Positions 37,195 through 45,840 of a stretch of DNA of 64,000 nucleotides are shown one piece after another. The notes beneath the pieces are model-generated. The model made no database searches. It was not told where the DNA came from and was given only the letters and a program-made list of their open reading frames with translations. Position numbers and translations under genes: made by a program. How positions within the stretch are numbered: position 1 is the stretch's first letter; every line of letters begins with the position of its first letter. The stretch is taken from assembly GCF_008828755.2 (NCBI RefSeq), contig NZ_QBLM01000001.1:558001-622000 (forward strand), given 5' to 3'. Source of the stretch: [Borrelia] turdi. Its GTDB lineage: Bacteria > Spirochaetota > Spirochaetia > Borreliales > Borreliaceae.

Positions 37195-38244
37195 TTAGAT
37201 GCTATCTTTTGGATCAAATGCATCCCTTAGCCCGTCTCCTAAAAAGTTCATAAATAATAGAAATATTGTCATAACTATAGCTGGAATAAAAACTTTCCAT
37301 GGATATTCAACAAATGTAGCAATTCCATTTTGCACTAATTCTCCCCAGCTTGTCATTGGAGCCGAAATCCCAAGTCCTAAAAAGGATAAAAATGCTTCAG
37401 CCATAATAAAGCTTGGAACTCTTATTGTTGTGAATATAACTATCATCCCAATACTATTAGGGATTAAGTGCTTTAAGATTATTCTTTGATTTGTTGCGCC
37501 AAAGGTTTTGGCTGCTTGTATGAATTCTGAACTTGATAGTGATTGTACTTGACCTCTTACAACTCTGGCTACTGTTAACCACGATACAAATGCGAGCGCT
37601 ATAAATAATCCTACTATACTTCTTTCCATTATTGCCATTAGTATTATCACAATAAGTAAATAGGGTAATACATAAAGAATTTCGACTGTTTTAGTGATTA
37701 TTTTGTCAACCAATCCCCCAAAAAATCCTGCTATTGAGCCTAGAATAGTTCCTATTATCATAGACAAAAAAGCTCCAATAAATCCTACAGAAAGAGAGAT
37801 TTGACTGCCTTGTATTAATCTTGCAAGCAAATCTCTGCCAAGATTGTCTGTGCCAAGCAAATACACTCTTTTATGTATTTTTACTTCCCTTTTATCTATT
37901 ATTTGAACTTCATTTTCTATTTTTCTTTTTATGTCTTCGAGCTTTTTTAGTTCGTCTTCATTTATTTCTCTTTTTTCTTTTTTTGCTAATTTTTCAATAA
38001 ATTTTTTTTCTTTCTGATACCATAGTTCTCCAGCAGCCTGGAAAGATGGTGGTAAATCGGAATGTTCTACTATTTGAGTATGGTATTTATATATTGGCAA
38101 TATTGGTTGCAGAATGGCAATTAAGATATAAAATCCAATTACAAAAAGACTGCCAAATGCTAGTTTATTTTCTTTAAATCTTGACCAAGCTCTTCTTTCG
38201 GGTTTAGAATTGTTTTTTTCATTTTGTTTTTCAAGGTTATTCAT
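37195..38244 (-). CDS. oppC: Oligopeptide ABC transporter permease OppC
   Basis: A 349-residue inner-membrane permease. The BPD signature for ATPase coupling is EFIQAAKTFGATNQRIILKHLIPN. Six membrane segments are evident; between the first and second there is a long, highly charged extracytoplasmic insert (about 45-130) with a helical KKLEDIKRKIENE stretch, which is why it exceeds the usual ~300 residues. In the family this loop faces the substrate-binding protein. oppB ends 12 bases upstream. Confidence 0.96.
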   Translation of the reverse strand: MNNLEKQNEKNNSKPERRAWSRFKENKLAFGSLFVIGFYILIAILQPILPIYKYHTQIVEHSDLPPSFQAAGELWYQKEKKFIEKLAKKEKREINEDELKKLEDIKRKIENEVQIIDKREVKIHKRVYLLGTDNLGRDLLARLIQGSQISLSVGFIGAFLSMIIGTILGSIAGFFGGLVDKIITKTVEILYVLPYLLIVIILMAIMERSIVGLFIALAFVSWLTVARVVRGQVQSLSSSEFIQAAKTFGATNQRIILKHLIPNSIGMIVIFTTIRVPSFIMAEAFLSFLGLGISAPMTSWGELVQNGIATFVEYPWKVFIPAIVMTIFLLFMNFLGDGLRDAFDPKDSI

Positions 38245-38256
38245 TTTGATTTCCCC

Positions 38257-39177
38257 TTATACTCTTGGATCTAACATTTTATATATAATGTCTGATATTA
38301 ACATGGAAATAAGCAGTATTATTGAATATAATAACAATCCTCCCATTAATACTGGATAATCTCTGTTTAGTGCAGATTCTGTTATAAACATTCCCATCCC
38401 AGCAATTCTAAATATTTTTTCAATAACCACGCTTCCAGATATTATAGCAGCAAATGCTGGGCCTATATAACTTACTACGGGCAGCATTGCTCCTCTTAGC
38501 ATGTGCTTTATAACTATCTTTTTGAAATTTAGCCCTTTTGCACGTGCAGTTCTTATAAAGTCACTTTGTATTATTTCTAGCATCGAGCCTCTGATTATTC
38601 TTGCAAAAATAGCTATATTAGGCATACTAAGAGTTATTATAGGTAGAATTAAATTTGAAAATCCCCCTCTTTCTGTAATCCATCCAGAGGTGTAAAGTAA
38701 TCCCCATTTAATTGCAAAAAAGTATTGTAAAATTGGCCCTATTACGAATAATGGTATAGAAATCCCTAATATTGCTATTGATGTTATTATGTAATCTATA
38801 TAAGTATTTTTATAAATAGCAGCTAATATTCCTATTGGTATTCCTATTGATAGCGATATGATTAGAGATATTACTCCGAGTGTAAGTGATTTTGGAAATC
38901 CTAATTTTATGTATTGATTAACCGTAAGGTCTTTCTTTTTTAAAGAAGGTCCCAGATCTCCTTTGAGAACGTTTGAAATATAATAAAAGGCTTGAATATA
39001 AAAAGGTTTGTCAAGATGATATTTTTCCATCAATCTTGCTTTTACTTGAGGATCAATAGGCTTTTCAGAATCAAATGGACTTCCAGGAGCCATTCTCATT
39101 ACAAAAAAGCATAAAAAAATTATTGCTAGTAAAGTTGGTATCATTCCTATTATTTTTTTTAAAGTAAACCTTAACAT
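38257..39177 (-). CDS. oppB: Oligopeptide ABC transporter permease OppB
   Basis: A 306-residue inner-membrane permease with the early FFVMRMAPGSPFD motif, YHLDKPFYIQAFYY and the coupling loop DFIRTARAKGLNFKKIVIKHMLRGA. The ATG at 39177 is chosen because AAGGAGC sits 6-7 bases before it and the protein then begins MLRFTLKKIIG like its family; an open extension to 39210 lacks a ribosome site. It has its own predicted promoter (39224-39254), so oppBCDF can be transcribed apart from the oppA genes. Confidence 0.95.
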   Translation of the reverse strand: MLRFTLKKIIGMIPTLLAIIFLCFFVMRMAPGSPFDSEKPIDPQVKARLMEKYHLDKPFYIQAFYYISNVLKGDLGPSLKKKDLTVNQYIKLGFPKSLTLGVISLIISLSIGIPIGILAAIYKNTYIDYIITSIAILGISIPLFVIGPILQYFFAIKWGLLYTSGWITERGGFSNLILPIITLSMPNIAIFARIIRGSMLEIIQSDFIRTARAKGLNFKKIVIKHMLRGAMLPVVSYIGPAFAAIISGSVVIEKIFRIAGMGMFITESALNRDYPVLMGGLLLYSIILLISMLISDIIYKMLDPRV

Positions 39178-39210
39178 TTTTGCTCCTTTGTAAATAGATA
39201 TTGGCAACAT

Positions 39211-39490
39211 TATGTATTAGTCAATTATATCATATAGTATTTATTGTTTTTCAAGCTATAATTGATAAATTTTAATTTAATAGAAGTTTGTTTGCATTGT
39301 GATTAATAATTTAATTTTAATAAAAATATACTTTATCTTTTTTATTTAAAATTTTGTTATGTTAATTAGAGGAGGATTTATTTTTAAACAGGACTCGTGT
39401 ATTTTTACTTTATATATAATAATATATAAAGTAAAAATTTTATTTAAGTCTAATATAACTTGTTTAAAGCCTTTTTTAATAAAAAATTAA
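39211..39490. other. 280-base spacer between oppA3 and oppB with a 17-bp hairpin
   Basis: No supported gene. It holds the oppB promoter and a perfect 17-bp stem (39401-39417 with 39422-39438, loop AATA) followed by TTTTATT only on the plus strand. An isolated AGAGGAGGA lies at about 39367-39375 on the plus strand without a usable start codon near it. B31 was given a small gene (BB0331) in this spacer, by recall; I see no intact counterpart. Confidence 0.55.
39224..39254 (-). promoter_or_regulatory. Extended -10 promoter for oppBCDF
   Basis: On the minus strand: TTGAAA (39249-39254), a 19-base spacer, then TGATATAAT (39224-39232), which combines a consensus TATAAT with an upstream TGn. Initiation would fall about 40 bases before the oppB ATG. 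Confidence 0.5.
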
Positions 39491-41116
39491 TTAATTGCGT
39501 TTTGCATTCTTAATTGGCTTTAATTCAGATAAATAATAAACTTCTGATACATTGGGATTCCATCCAGACCATTTGTCGTTTCTGAAAAGATAATGTCCAG
39601 AATATATGTATATTGGTGCAGCGGGAAAATCTTTTTCAATAATTATTTCTTCTGCTTTTCTGAGCAATTTCTTTCTTTTTACAGGATCTTTTTCATAATC
39701 TGATTCTCTGAGGAGTTTGTCAAATTCTAAGTTTGAATATCTGTATGATGCAAGTTGTGAATTTTCGCTTGTGAATATAGTGAAGTATGTGTGTGGATCT
39801 AAATATTCTCCAATGCGTCCAATTCTTATTATTTCAAAATTGCCCGTATTTCTACTATTAGTAAGAACAGGCCAATTTTCATTAGTAAGCATAATGTTTA
39901 TATTTAAAATTTTTTTCCATTGGTTTTGAATAAACGCAGCAACTTTTTTATGAGTTTCGTTTGTATTATATTTTAGCGTTAGCATTGGAAATCCTTTTCC
40001 ATTAGGATATCCAGCTTCTGTTAAAAGCTTTTTAGATTTTTCAGGATCAAATAAGGCTAATTTTTTACCGTAATTATAATTTTCAAGATTAGGGGTTATT
40101 TCTCTTGTGGGAACTGTGCCGTCATTGAGTACTTTGTAAGTTAAAGTTTCTCTGTCAATAGCTAATGTTAAAGCTTCTCTAACTCTAACATCATCAAGGG
40201 GTTTTATTTTTGTATTAAACGAGTATAAATAAATTGCATTACTTTTGTGTTGATAATAGTCGTTTTGTAGTTTTATTTCATTTACAATGTCTGGTGGAAT
40301 GCTGTTAAAAATAGCATCAATTTCGTTGTTTTTGTACATATTGTATACAGTTAGATCATTGTCAGATGTAATGTAGACAAGCTCTTCGAGTTCTACTTCT
40401 TTTGAATTGTAATAGTGTTCATTTTTTTCAAATATAATTTTTTCATTAGGTAATCTTTTTTTCAATTTAAAAGGACCACTGGTAACCATGTTTTCAGGGT
40501 TTGTCCAATTTTTCTTATATTTTTCAATAACATGAATAGGTACCGGCATGAATGCGTGATGTAGAAGTAATTCAAGAAAATAGGGTTTTGGAGATTTTAG
40601 TGTTATTTCTAATGTTTTGTTATCGATTGCCTTAATTCCAAGTTCAGAATCAGATACTTTTCCGTCAAAATACTCTTGTCCATTTTTTATTATTGATTTA
40701 AGCATATCAACATGTATAGATTCTGTTGTTTTATTTAAAATTCTTAAAAAAGATTTTCTTATCCCTTCAGCAGTAATTGGTACTCCATCACTCCAAACAA
40801 GGTTGTCTCTTAGGTAAAATTGATATGTTTTTTTATCTTTTGAGGCTTCCCAATTTTTAGCAAGTCCAGGCTTAAGCTTTCCTGTTTTGGTGTTTAATGT
40901 CAAGAGTCCTGAAAATACTTGTTCTAAAATTCTTGCTCCAATTGTTTCATCCACTAAGTGTGGGTCAAGTGATGAAGGTGCTCCCCCTATATATACTTTA
41001 AATGTTAATTTTTCCTTTTCCGAATTATTGTTGCATGTAATTAAAGCCATGGTAAGTATAATTAGTGCTGTTATTTTAATTTTTTTATTAATTTTTTCAG
41101 TTTTATTAAAGCTCAT
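39491..41116 (-). CDS. oppA3: Oligopeptide-binding lipoprotein OppA3
   Basis: A 541-residue peptide-binding lipoprotein (BB0330 by recall), family SBP_bac_5. Signal with a MALITC lipobox (Cys28). Motifs shared with the two paralogues downstream: GAPSSLDPHLVDE, LAKNWEASKDKKTYQFYLRDNLVWSDGVPITAEGIRKSF-type strands, ENMVTSGPFKLKKRLPNEKI, LTLAIDRETLTYKVL and EEIIIEKDFPAAPIYIY. In Borrelia the OppA paralogues bind different peptide sets and share one OppBCDF membrane complex. Third of three tandem copies; terminator 41185-41223 lies upstream, separating it from oppA2. Confidence 0.95.
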   Translation of the reverse strand: MSFNKTEKINKKIKITALIILTMALITCNNNSEKEKLTFKVYIGGAPSSLDPHLVDETIGARILEQVFSGLLTLNTKTGKLKPGLAKNWEASKDKKTYQFYLRDNLVWSDGVPITAEGIRKSFLRILNKTTESIHVDMLKSIIKNGQEYFDGKVSDSELGIKAIDNKTLEITLKSPKPYFLELLLHHAFMPVPIHVIEKYKKNWTNPENMVTSGPFKLKKRLPNEKIIFEKNEHYYNSKEVELEELVYITSDNDLTVYNMYKNNEIDAIFNSIPPDIVNEIKLQNDYYQHKSNAIYLYSFNTKIKPLDDVRVREALTLAIDRETLTYKVLNDGTVPTREITPNLENYNYGKKLALFDPEKSKKLLTEAGYPNGKGFPMLTLKYNTNETHKKVAAFIQNQWKKILNINIMLTNENWPVLTNSRNTGNFEIIRIGRIGEYLDPHTYFTIFTSENSQLASYRYSNLEFDKLLRESDYEKDPVKRKKLLRKAEEIIIEKDFPAAPIYIYSGHYLFRNDKWSGWNPNVSEVYYLSELKPIKNAKRN

Positions 41117-41184
41117 CTTAACCTTTTCCCAAATAAAATTGTTTTATAAGCTTTAAGCTATCTTTTTTTTAAAAGAAAGTCAAT

Positions 41185-41223
41185 AAAAATCGTCTATAAA
41201 AAATAAATTAATAGACGATTTTT
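41185..41223 (-). terminator. Terminator between oppA2 and oppA3
   Basis: A perfect 13-bp stem (41185-41197 with 41211-41223) with a 13-base loop; on the minus strand the stem ends in TTTTTATT. It lies 27 bases after the oppA2 stop, implying that oppA3 also has its own promoter. A (TTAA)n tract at about 41221-41248 adjoins it. Confidence 0.7.
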
Positions 41224-41249
41224 AATTAATTAATTAATTAAATAATTAA

Positions 41250-42836
41250 TTATTTTTTTAATTTTAGTAGAGATAAATCAAATCTTTCTGAAATATTGGT
41301 ATTCCAGCCCGTCCACTTGTCATTTCTGAAAAGGTAACTATTTCCATATATGTATATTGGAGCTATTGGAAAATCTTTTTCAATAATTATCTCTTCCGCT
41401 TGCCTTAGAATATCTTGTCTTTTTATTGGATCAAGTTCAAGATCGGATTTCTTAATAAGTTCGTTGTATTCTGGATTTGAGTAATTGTGAGATGAAAATT
41501 GTGTGTATCCTTGTGTAAATATATTTAAAAATGTTGAAGGATCAGCATAATCACCTATCCATCCTGCTCTTGCTATTTCGTAATTTCCATTTGCTCTAGC
41601 GTTTAAGTAGGTTGTCCACTCTTCGTTTTCAAGTTCCACGTCAATATTTAAATTTTTTTTCCATTGGTTTTGAATAAATTCACAAATTTTTTTATTTGAT
41701 TCATTTGTATTGTATTTTAATTTTAAAATAGGAAATCCATTGCCATTAGGGTATCCAGCTTCAGCTAGAAGGGTTTTTGCAATTTCAGGATTAAATAATT
41801 CTAAATTTTTAGCATAAGAATATGAGCTAAAGTTAGGAGTTGCTCTTCTTGTAGGAGTAGTTCCGTTATCAAGAACTTTATACGTAAGTGTTTCTCTGTC
41901 AATAGCAAGAGTTAAGGCTTTTCTAATTTTAACATTGTCAAGCGGTTTAATGTGTGTGTTGAATGCGTAAAAGTATACGGCATTAATAGCTGATGAGTAA
42001 TAATCGTTTCTTAATTTTAGATCTTTAATTAAATCGGGCGGTATAGCTGTAAAGATTGCATCTAATTCTTCATTTTCATACATTTTATATGCTGTTGAGT
42101 TGTCATTTGTTGTATAAAATATAATCTCTTGTACTTCTACTTCGTTTGAGTTGTAGTATTTATCATTTTTTTCGACCACATATTTTTCGTTAGGAATTCT
42201 TTCTTTTAATTTAAAAGGACCGCTGGTAACTATGTTCTCAGGACTTGTCCAGCTTTGTCCGTACTTTTCAGTAACATGAATTGGTACTGGAACAAATGAT
42301 TGGTGTACTAACATATCAATAAAATAGGGTTTTGGAGATTCTAGTGTTATTTCTAATGTTTTTTCGTCAATCGCCTTAATTCCAAGTTCGGAGTCAGACA
42401 CTTGTCCATCAAAATATTTTTGACCATTCTTAATCACTGATTTAACCATTTCAACATACTTTGAGCCAGTTTCTTTATTTAAAATTCTAAGATAAGATTT
42501 TCTGATTCCCTCTGCAGTGATTGCAACCCCATCACTCCAGGTTATGCTTTCTTTTAGAGTAAATGTGTAAACTGTTCCATCAGGAGAAATATCCCAACTT
42601 TTTGCAAGTCCTGGTTTGTTCCCCCCTGTGTTAGGATCGCCTGTAATAAGACCTCTAAACATTGTGTCTATCATTTTTGATCCCACATTATCTTCTGCTA
42701 GTTGAGGATCAAGGCTGCTTGGTTCTGATCCCAAGCTTATTTTAAATGATACTACTTCTTTTTTTGCCTCATTAGTGGTACAGCAAAGAAAAGTTAGAAA
42801 AAATATTATTAAAAATAATGACTTTTGTAATTTCAT
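41250..42836 (-). CDS. oppA2: Oligopeptide-binding lipoprotein OppA2
   Basis: A 528-residue SBP_bac_5 lipoprotein (BB0329 by recall). Signal ends TFLCC, giving lipidated Cys near residue 18-19. Motifs: GSEPSSLDPQLAEDNVGS, GLAKSWDISPDGTVYTF, SDGVAITAEGIRKSYLRIL, IVTSGPFKLKERIPNEK, and RQDILRQAEEIIIEKDFPIAPIYIY. Very close to OppA3 in layout. ACGGAGG is 11 bases before the ATG. Opens independently of oppA1, with a 97-base gap containing TATAAA but no clear -35. Confidence 0.96.
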   Translation of the reverse strand: MKLQKSLFLIIFFLTFLCCTTNEAKKEVVSFKISLGSEPSSLDPQLAEDNVGSKMIDTMFRGLITGDPNTGGNKPGLAKSWDISPDGTVYTFTLKESITWSDGVAITAEGIRKSYLRILNKETGSKYVEMVKSVIKNGQKYFDGQVSDSELGIKAIDEKTLEITLESPKPYFIDMLVHQSFVPVPIHVTEKYGQSWTSPENIVTSGPFKLKERIPNEKYVVEKNDKYYNSNEVEVQEIIFYTTNDNSTAYKMYENEELDAIFTAIPPDLIKDLKLRNDYYSSAINAVYFYAFNTHIKPLDNVKIRKALTLAIDRETLTYKVLDNGTTPTRRATPNFSSYSYAKNLELFNPEIAKTLLAEAGYPNGNGFPILKLKYNTNESNKKICEFIQNQWKKNLNIDVELENEEWTTYLNARANGNYEIARAGWIGDYADPSTFLNIFTQGYTQFSSHNYSNPEYNELIKKSDLELDPIKRQDILRQAEEIIIEKDFPIAPIYIYGNSYLFRNDKWTGWNTNISERFDLSLLKLKK

Positions 42837-42933
42837 AATTTTTTATACCTCCGTTTTAAAGCTAACTTTGATTTTATAATTGCTCTTCTATAGATATTAA
42901 TTTTAAATCTTAATTTTTAAATTACTTATTTTA

Positions 42934-44505
42934 TTATTTTTTAGTTTTAATATCTTCATATAAATAGCTTTCTGCAATATTTGGCATCCATCCCGTCCAT
43001 TTATCATTTCTGAAAAGGTAATGGGATTTGGGTATAAATAAGGGCGCCACGGGAAAATCTTTTTCTACTATTATTGCCTCAGCTTCTCTTAGGATGTCTT
43101 GTCTTTTTATTGGATCTAATTCTAAATTAGATTTTGCTATTAAAGCATCATACTCTTTATTAGAATATTTGTATGCTCCAAAAAAATGATTTTCTGTTGT
43201 AAATAAACTTTCTAAGAATGTCAAAGGGTCAAAATAGTCTCCTATCCATCCCACGCTTGAAATTTGGTAATTTCCAGTTCTTCTGCTTCCTAAAAATGTT
43301 GTCCATTCTTCATTCTCTATTTCTAAGTTGATGTTTAGTATTTTTTTGAATTGTTCTTGGAAGAATTCTGCTGTTGTTTTGTTTCCTCCTGAGATTTTAT
43401 ATTTTAATGTAGGAAATCCTTTTCCATCTGGATATCCAGCTTCAGCTAAAAGTTTTTTTGCATTCTCAGGATCGAATAATATTAAATTTTTTCCATAAGA
43501 ATAATTGTCAAATTTTGGAGTTAAATTTCTTGTTGGATCTGAACTTCCTTTTAAAACTACTTTAGATAAAGTTTCTCTATCAATAGCAAGTGAGAGGGCT
43601 TGTCGAACTTTTGAATTGTTTAGTGGCTTTAAGGTTGTGTTAAATGTTACGTATGCCATTGCATTTTTTAATCCTGAGTAATAATCATCTCTTGTTTTAA
43701 TTTTCTCTAAATTGTTCTGTTCTACTGATTGCAGAAAATCAATTTCACCGTTTATGTACATATTGTAAGCCACGTTGCCTTCTATTGGGTAGAATATCAC
43801 CGCGTCAATTTCTACATTTTTTAGATTATAATATTTTTCATTTTTTTCTATTACGATTTTATCGTTAATTAATCTATCTTTGAGTTTGTATGCGCCGCTA
43901 ACAACTATATTTTCAGGATTTGTCCAATTCTCTCCATACTTTTCAACAATATGCATTGGAACTGGTATGTATGCTGGGTGTGTTAGCATATCAGGAAAAT
44001 AAGGCTTTGGAGATATTAATGTTATTTCTAAGGTTTTGCTGTCAATAGCTTTTATGCCAAGCTCAGATTCAGGTATTCTCTCATCAAAATATTCTTGTGC
44101 GTTTTTTATTGTAGATTTTATTAAATTAGCATACAATGCAGCTGTTTTTTTATTTAAAATTCTTAGATATGATTTTTTTATATCTTCAGCGGTAATTGCA
44201 ACTCCATCGCTCCAAACTATATCTTCTCTTAGGTGAAATGTATAAACAGTTCCATCATCAGAAATATTCCAACTTTTTGCAAGTCCTGGTTTATATTTTC
44301 CAGTTTGTGAATCTTTTACTGTTAATCCTAAGAATAGGTTTATAATGATACTGCTACCGTAATGATCTGTTGAGAGCTGGGGGTCAAGTGATGTTGGTTC
44401 GCTTATGTTTGACACCCTGAAAACTATTTTTTCTTTTTTGGTATTATTAATACAGGCTATTAAAGAGAAAATAGTTAGTATTAAAGCTGTTTTTATGTAT
44501 TTCAT
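42934..44505 (-). CDS. oppA1: Oligopeptide-binding lipoprotein OppA1
   Basis: A 523-residue SBP_bac_5 lipoprotein (BB0328 by recall), first of the three copies. The ATG at 44505 is chosen because AAGGAGA precedes it; the in-frame TTG at 44523 would place the ribosome site inside the gene. Signal segment ends FSLIAC (lipobox). Motifs: SEPTSLDPQLSTDHYGS, SDGVAITAEDIKKSYLRIL, NIVVSGAYKLKDRLINDK, and RQDILREAEAIIVEKDFPVAPLFI. It differs most from the other two in the middle third (the peptide-pocket region), suggesting distinct peptide choice. Confidence 0.95.
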   Translation of the reverse strand: MKYIKTALILTIFSLIACINNTKKEKIVFRVSNISEPTSLDPQLSTDHYGSSIIINLFLGLTVKDSQTGKYKPGLAKSWNISDDGTVYTFHLREDIVWSDGVAITAEDIKKSYLRILNKKTAALYANLIKSTIKNAQEYFDERIPESELGIKAIDSKTLEITLISPKPYFPDMLTHPAYIPVPMHIVEKYGENWTNPENIVVSGAYKLKDRLINDKIVIEKNEKYYNLKNVEIDAVIFYPIEGNVAYNMYINGEIDFLQSVEQNNLEKIKTRDDYYSGLKNAMAYVTFNTTLKPLNNSKVRQALSLAIDRETLSKVVLKGSSDPTRNLTPKFDNYSYGKNLILFDPENAKKLLAEAGYPDGKGFPTLKYKISGGNKTTAEFFQEQFKKILNINLEIENEEWTTFLGSRRTGNYQISSVGWIGDYFDPLTFLESLFTTENHFFGAYKYSNKEYDALIAKSNLELDPIKRQDILREAEAIIVEKDFPVAPLFIPKSHYLFRNDKWTGWMPNIAESYLYEDIKTKK

Positions 44506-44523
44506 GGGATTCTCCTTTTTCAA

Positions 44524-44924
44524 TAGTTTACATATTTGTTGTATTGATTTTTATTAGCTTTTTTAAATAAAGAATATTTATTTTGTTTTGCTTTTAAATA
44601 TTAGCGTTCCTAGTGCTTTTATTCGTCTTATGTTTAAATTTTACTTTAATTTTTACAATAAAAAAAGTTTTGCAATAAAAAAAGTCTAATAAATTAAATA
44701 GTTTTTAGTGCTGTTTTGTCTATTGTTGTAAGTTAAAATTTTACTTTAACTTGTGTAATAAATAAGGTATAATGGGTATTAAATGTTTTTAAAAATGTAT
44801 GCCTTTTTAATATTAGTTTTAGTTATTTATTGTTAGCTTTGTAAAATTGTTTATTTTTAATAAATAAAATGAGGTAACTAATAATTAAGTGGCAATATAA
44901 AATGCTTTAAAAGGTGCTAGTTTT
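44524..44924. promoter_or_regulatory. Divergent regulatory region upstream of oppA1 and plsC
   Basis: Four hundred bases without a gene. The 14-mer AAATTTTACTTTAA occurs at 44636-44649 and again at 44736-44749, exactly 100 bases apart. A consensus -10 (AAGGTATAAT, 44764-44773) on the plus strand has only a weak -35 (TTTAAC, 44745-44750, spacer 17) within the second repeat, and would give a leader of about 145 bases for the acyltransferase gene. Promoters for oppA1 on the other strand are not clear by eye. Confidence 0.45.
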
Positions 44925-45818
44925 ATGTTTGTACAAAATGAAAGTTTTGATAAATATTTTAAAGACATGGAGAGCGACTTTGTAAGTCAATTTAAGTCTG
45001 CTGAAAATGTTAATTATTTAGATAAATCTTATCGTAATGCAGATTCTAATAGTAGAAAATTGGCAGATAGAATGATAGAGAGGCTTCTTGAGAGGGGATC
45101 TACCATTATTGGCATACAAAATATTTTAGAGCTTTACCAAAAGGCCAAATCTGGCAAGTCTTCAATTATATTAATGGAGCATTATAGTAATTTTGATTTT
45201 CCTTGTTTCCAATTTTTACTTTATAAAATGGGTTATCATGATATTGCAGATCATATTATTCCAATAGCCGGAGTTAAGCTTTTCAGAGATAATTTATTTG
45301 TTAAAACTATTTCTTTGGGATATAATGCAATATTAGTGTATCCGCCGCATGCATTTGTTGGGGTTGGTATAGAGCATGCTAGGCAAAGACGAGTTTTTAA
45401 TTCCAATTCTATGAAATATATTTATGAAAAGAAAAATAGTGGGTACATTATACTTATTTTTCCTACGGCTACTAGATATAGAAAAGGAAGGCCTGAAACA
45501 AAAAAAATAATTTTAGAAATTGGTAATTATTTTAAAATTTTTGATTATTATTTGATGATTGGAGTCAATGGAAATGTTTTAGAAGTGTCTGAAGATGGAG
45601 ATATGTCTCATGATGTTTTTAAAAGAGATCGTCTTATATATAATGCTGATAAGGTTATAAGCATTGTTGAGTATAAGGAGAATCTTTTAAATACTTTAAA
45701 AGATTGTCAGACAGAAGTTACAAAGGAAGCTTTGGGATTAAAAATTGCTGAGGATTTGGAAAATCGCTTTAATGCGCTGCATGCAGAAGGGTTTGAAGTT
45801 TATAAAAAGAGTTTTTGA
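44925..45818 (+). CDS. PlsC-type glycerolipid acyltransferase
   Basis: A 297-residue protein (BB0327, annotated glycerol-3-phosphate acyltransferase). The acyltransferase HX4D motif is His86-Tyr-Ser-Asn-Phe-Asp91, with a later block FPTATRYRKGRPETK near 183-197. It would acylate glycerol 3-phosphate or its 1-acyl derivative at the inner membrane for phospholipid and glycolipid synthesis. No membrane helix is obvious, which resembles the soluble or peripheral plant-type GPAT. AAGGTG lies upstream. flcA follows 22 bases later. Confidence 0.8.
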   Translation: MFVQNESFDKYFKDMESDFVSQFKSAENVNYLDKSYRNADSNSRKLADRMIERLLERGSTIIGIQNILELYQKAKSGKSSIILMEHYSNFDFPCFQFLLYKMGYHDIADHIIPIAGVKLFRDNLFVKTISLGYNAILVYPPHAFVGVGIEHARQRRVFNSNSMKYIYEKKNSGYIILIFPTATRYRKGRPETKKIILEIGNYFKIFDYYLMIGVNGNVLEVSEDGDMSHDVFKRDRLIYNADKVISIVEYKENLLNTLKDCQTEVTKEALGLKIAEDLENRFNALHAEGFEVYKKSF

Positions 45819-45840
45819 TGAGCTAGGAACTTAAACAAAT

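Noticed and set aside
39398-39430. Ten-codon GTG frame after an AGGAGG in the oppA3-oppB spacer
   Set aside because: The ribosome site is over 20 bases away and the frame runs through a palindromic hairpin; no coding signal.
41221-41250. (TTAA)n tract as a microsatellite or phase-variation repeat
   Set aside because: Outside coding sequence, short and imperfect; better explained by AT-rich terminator flank.
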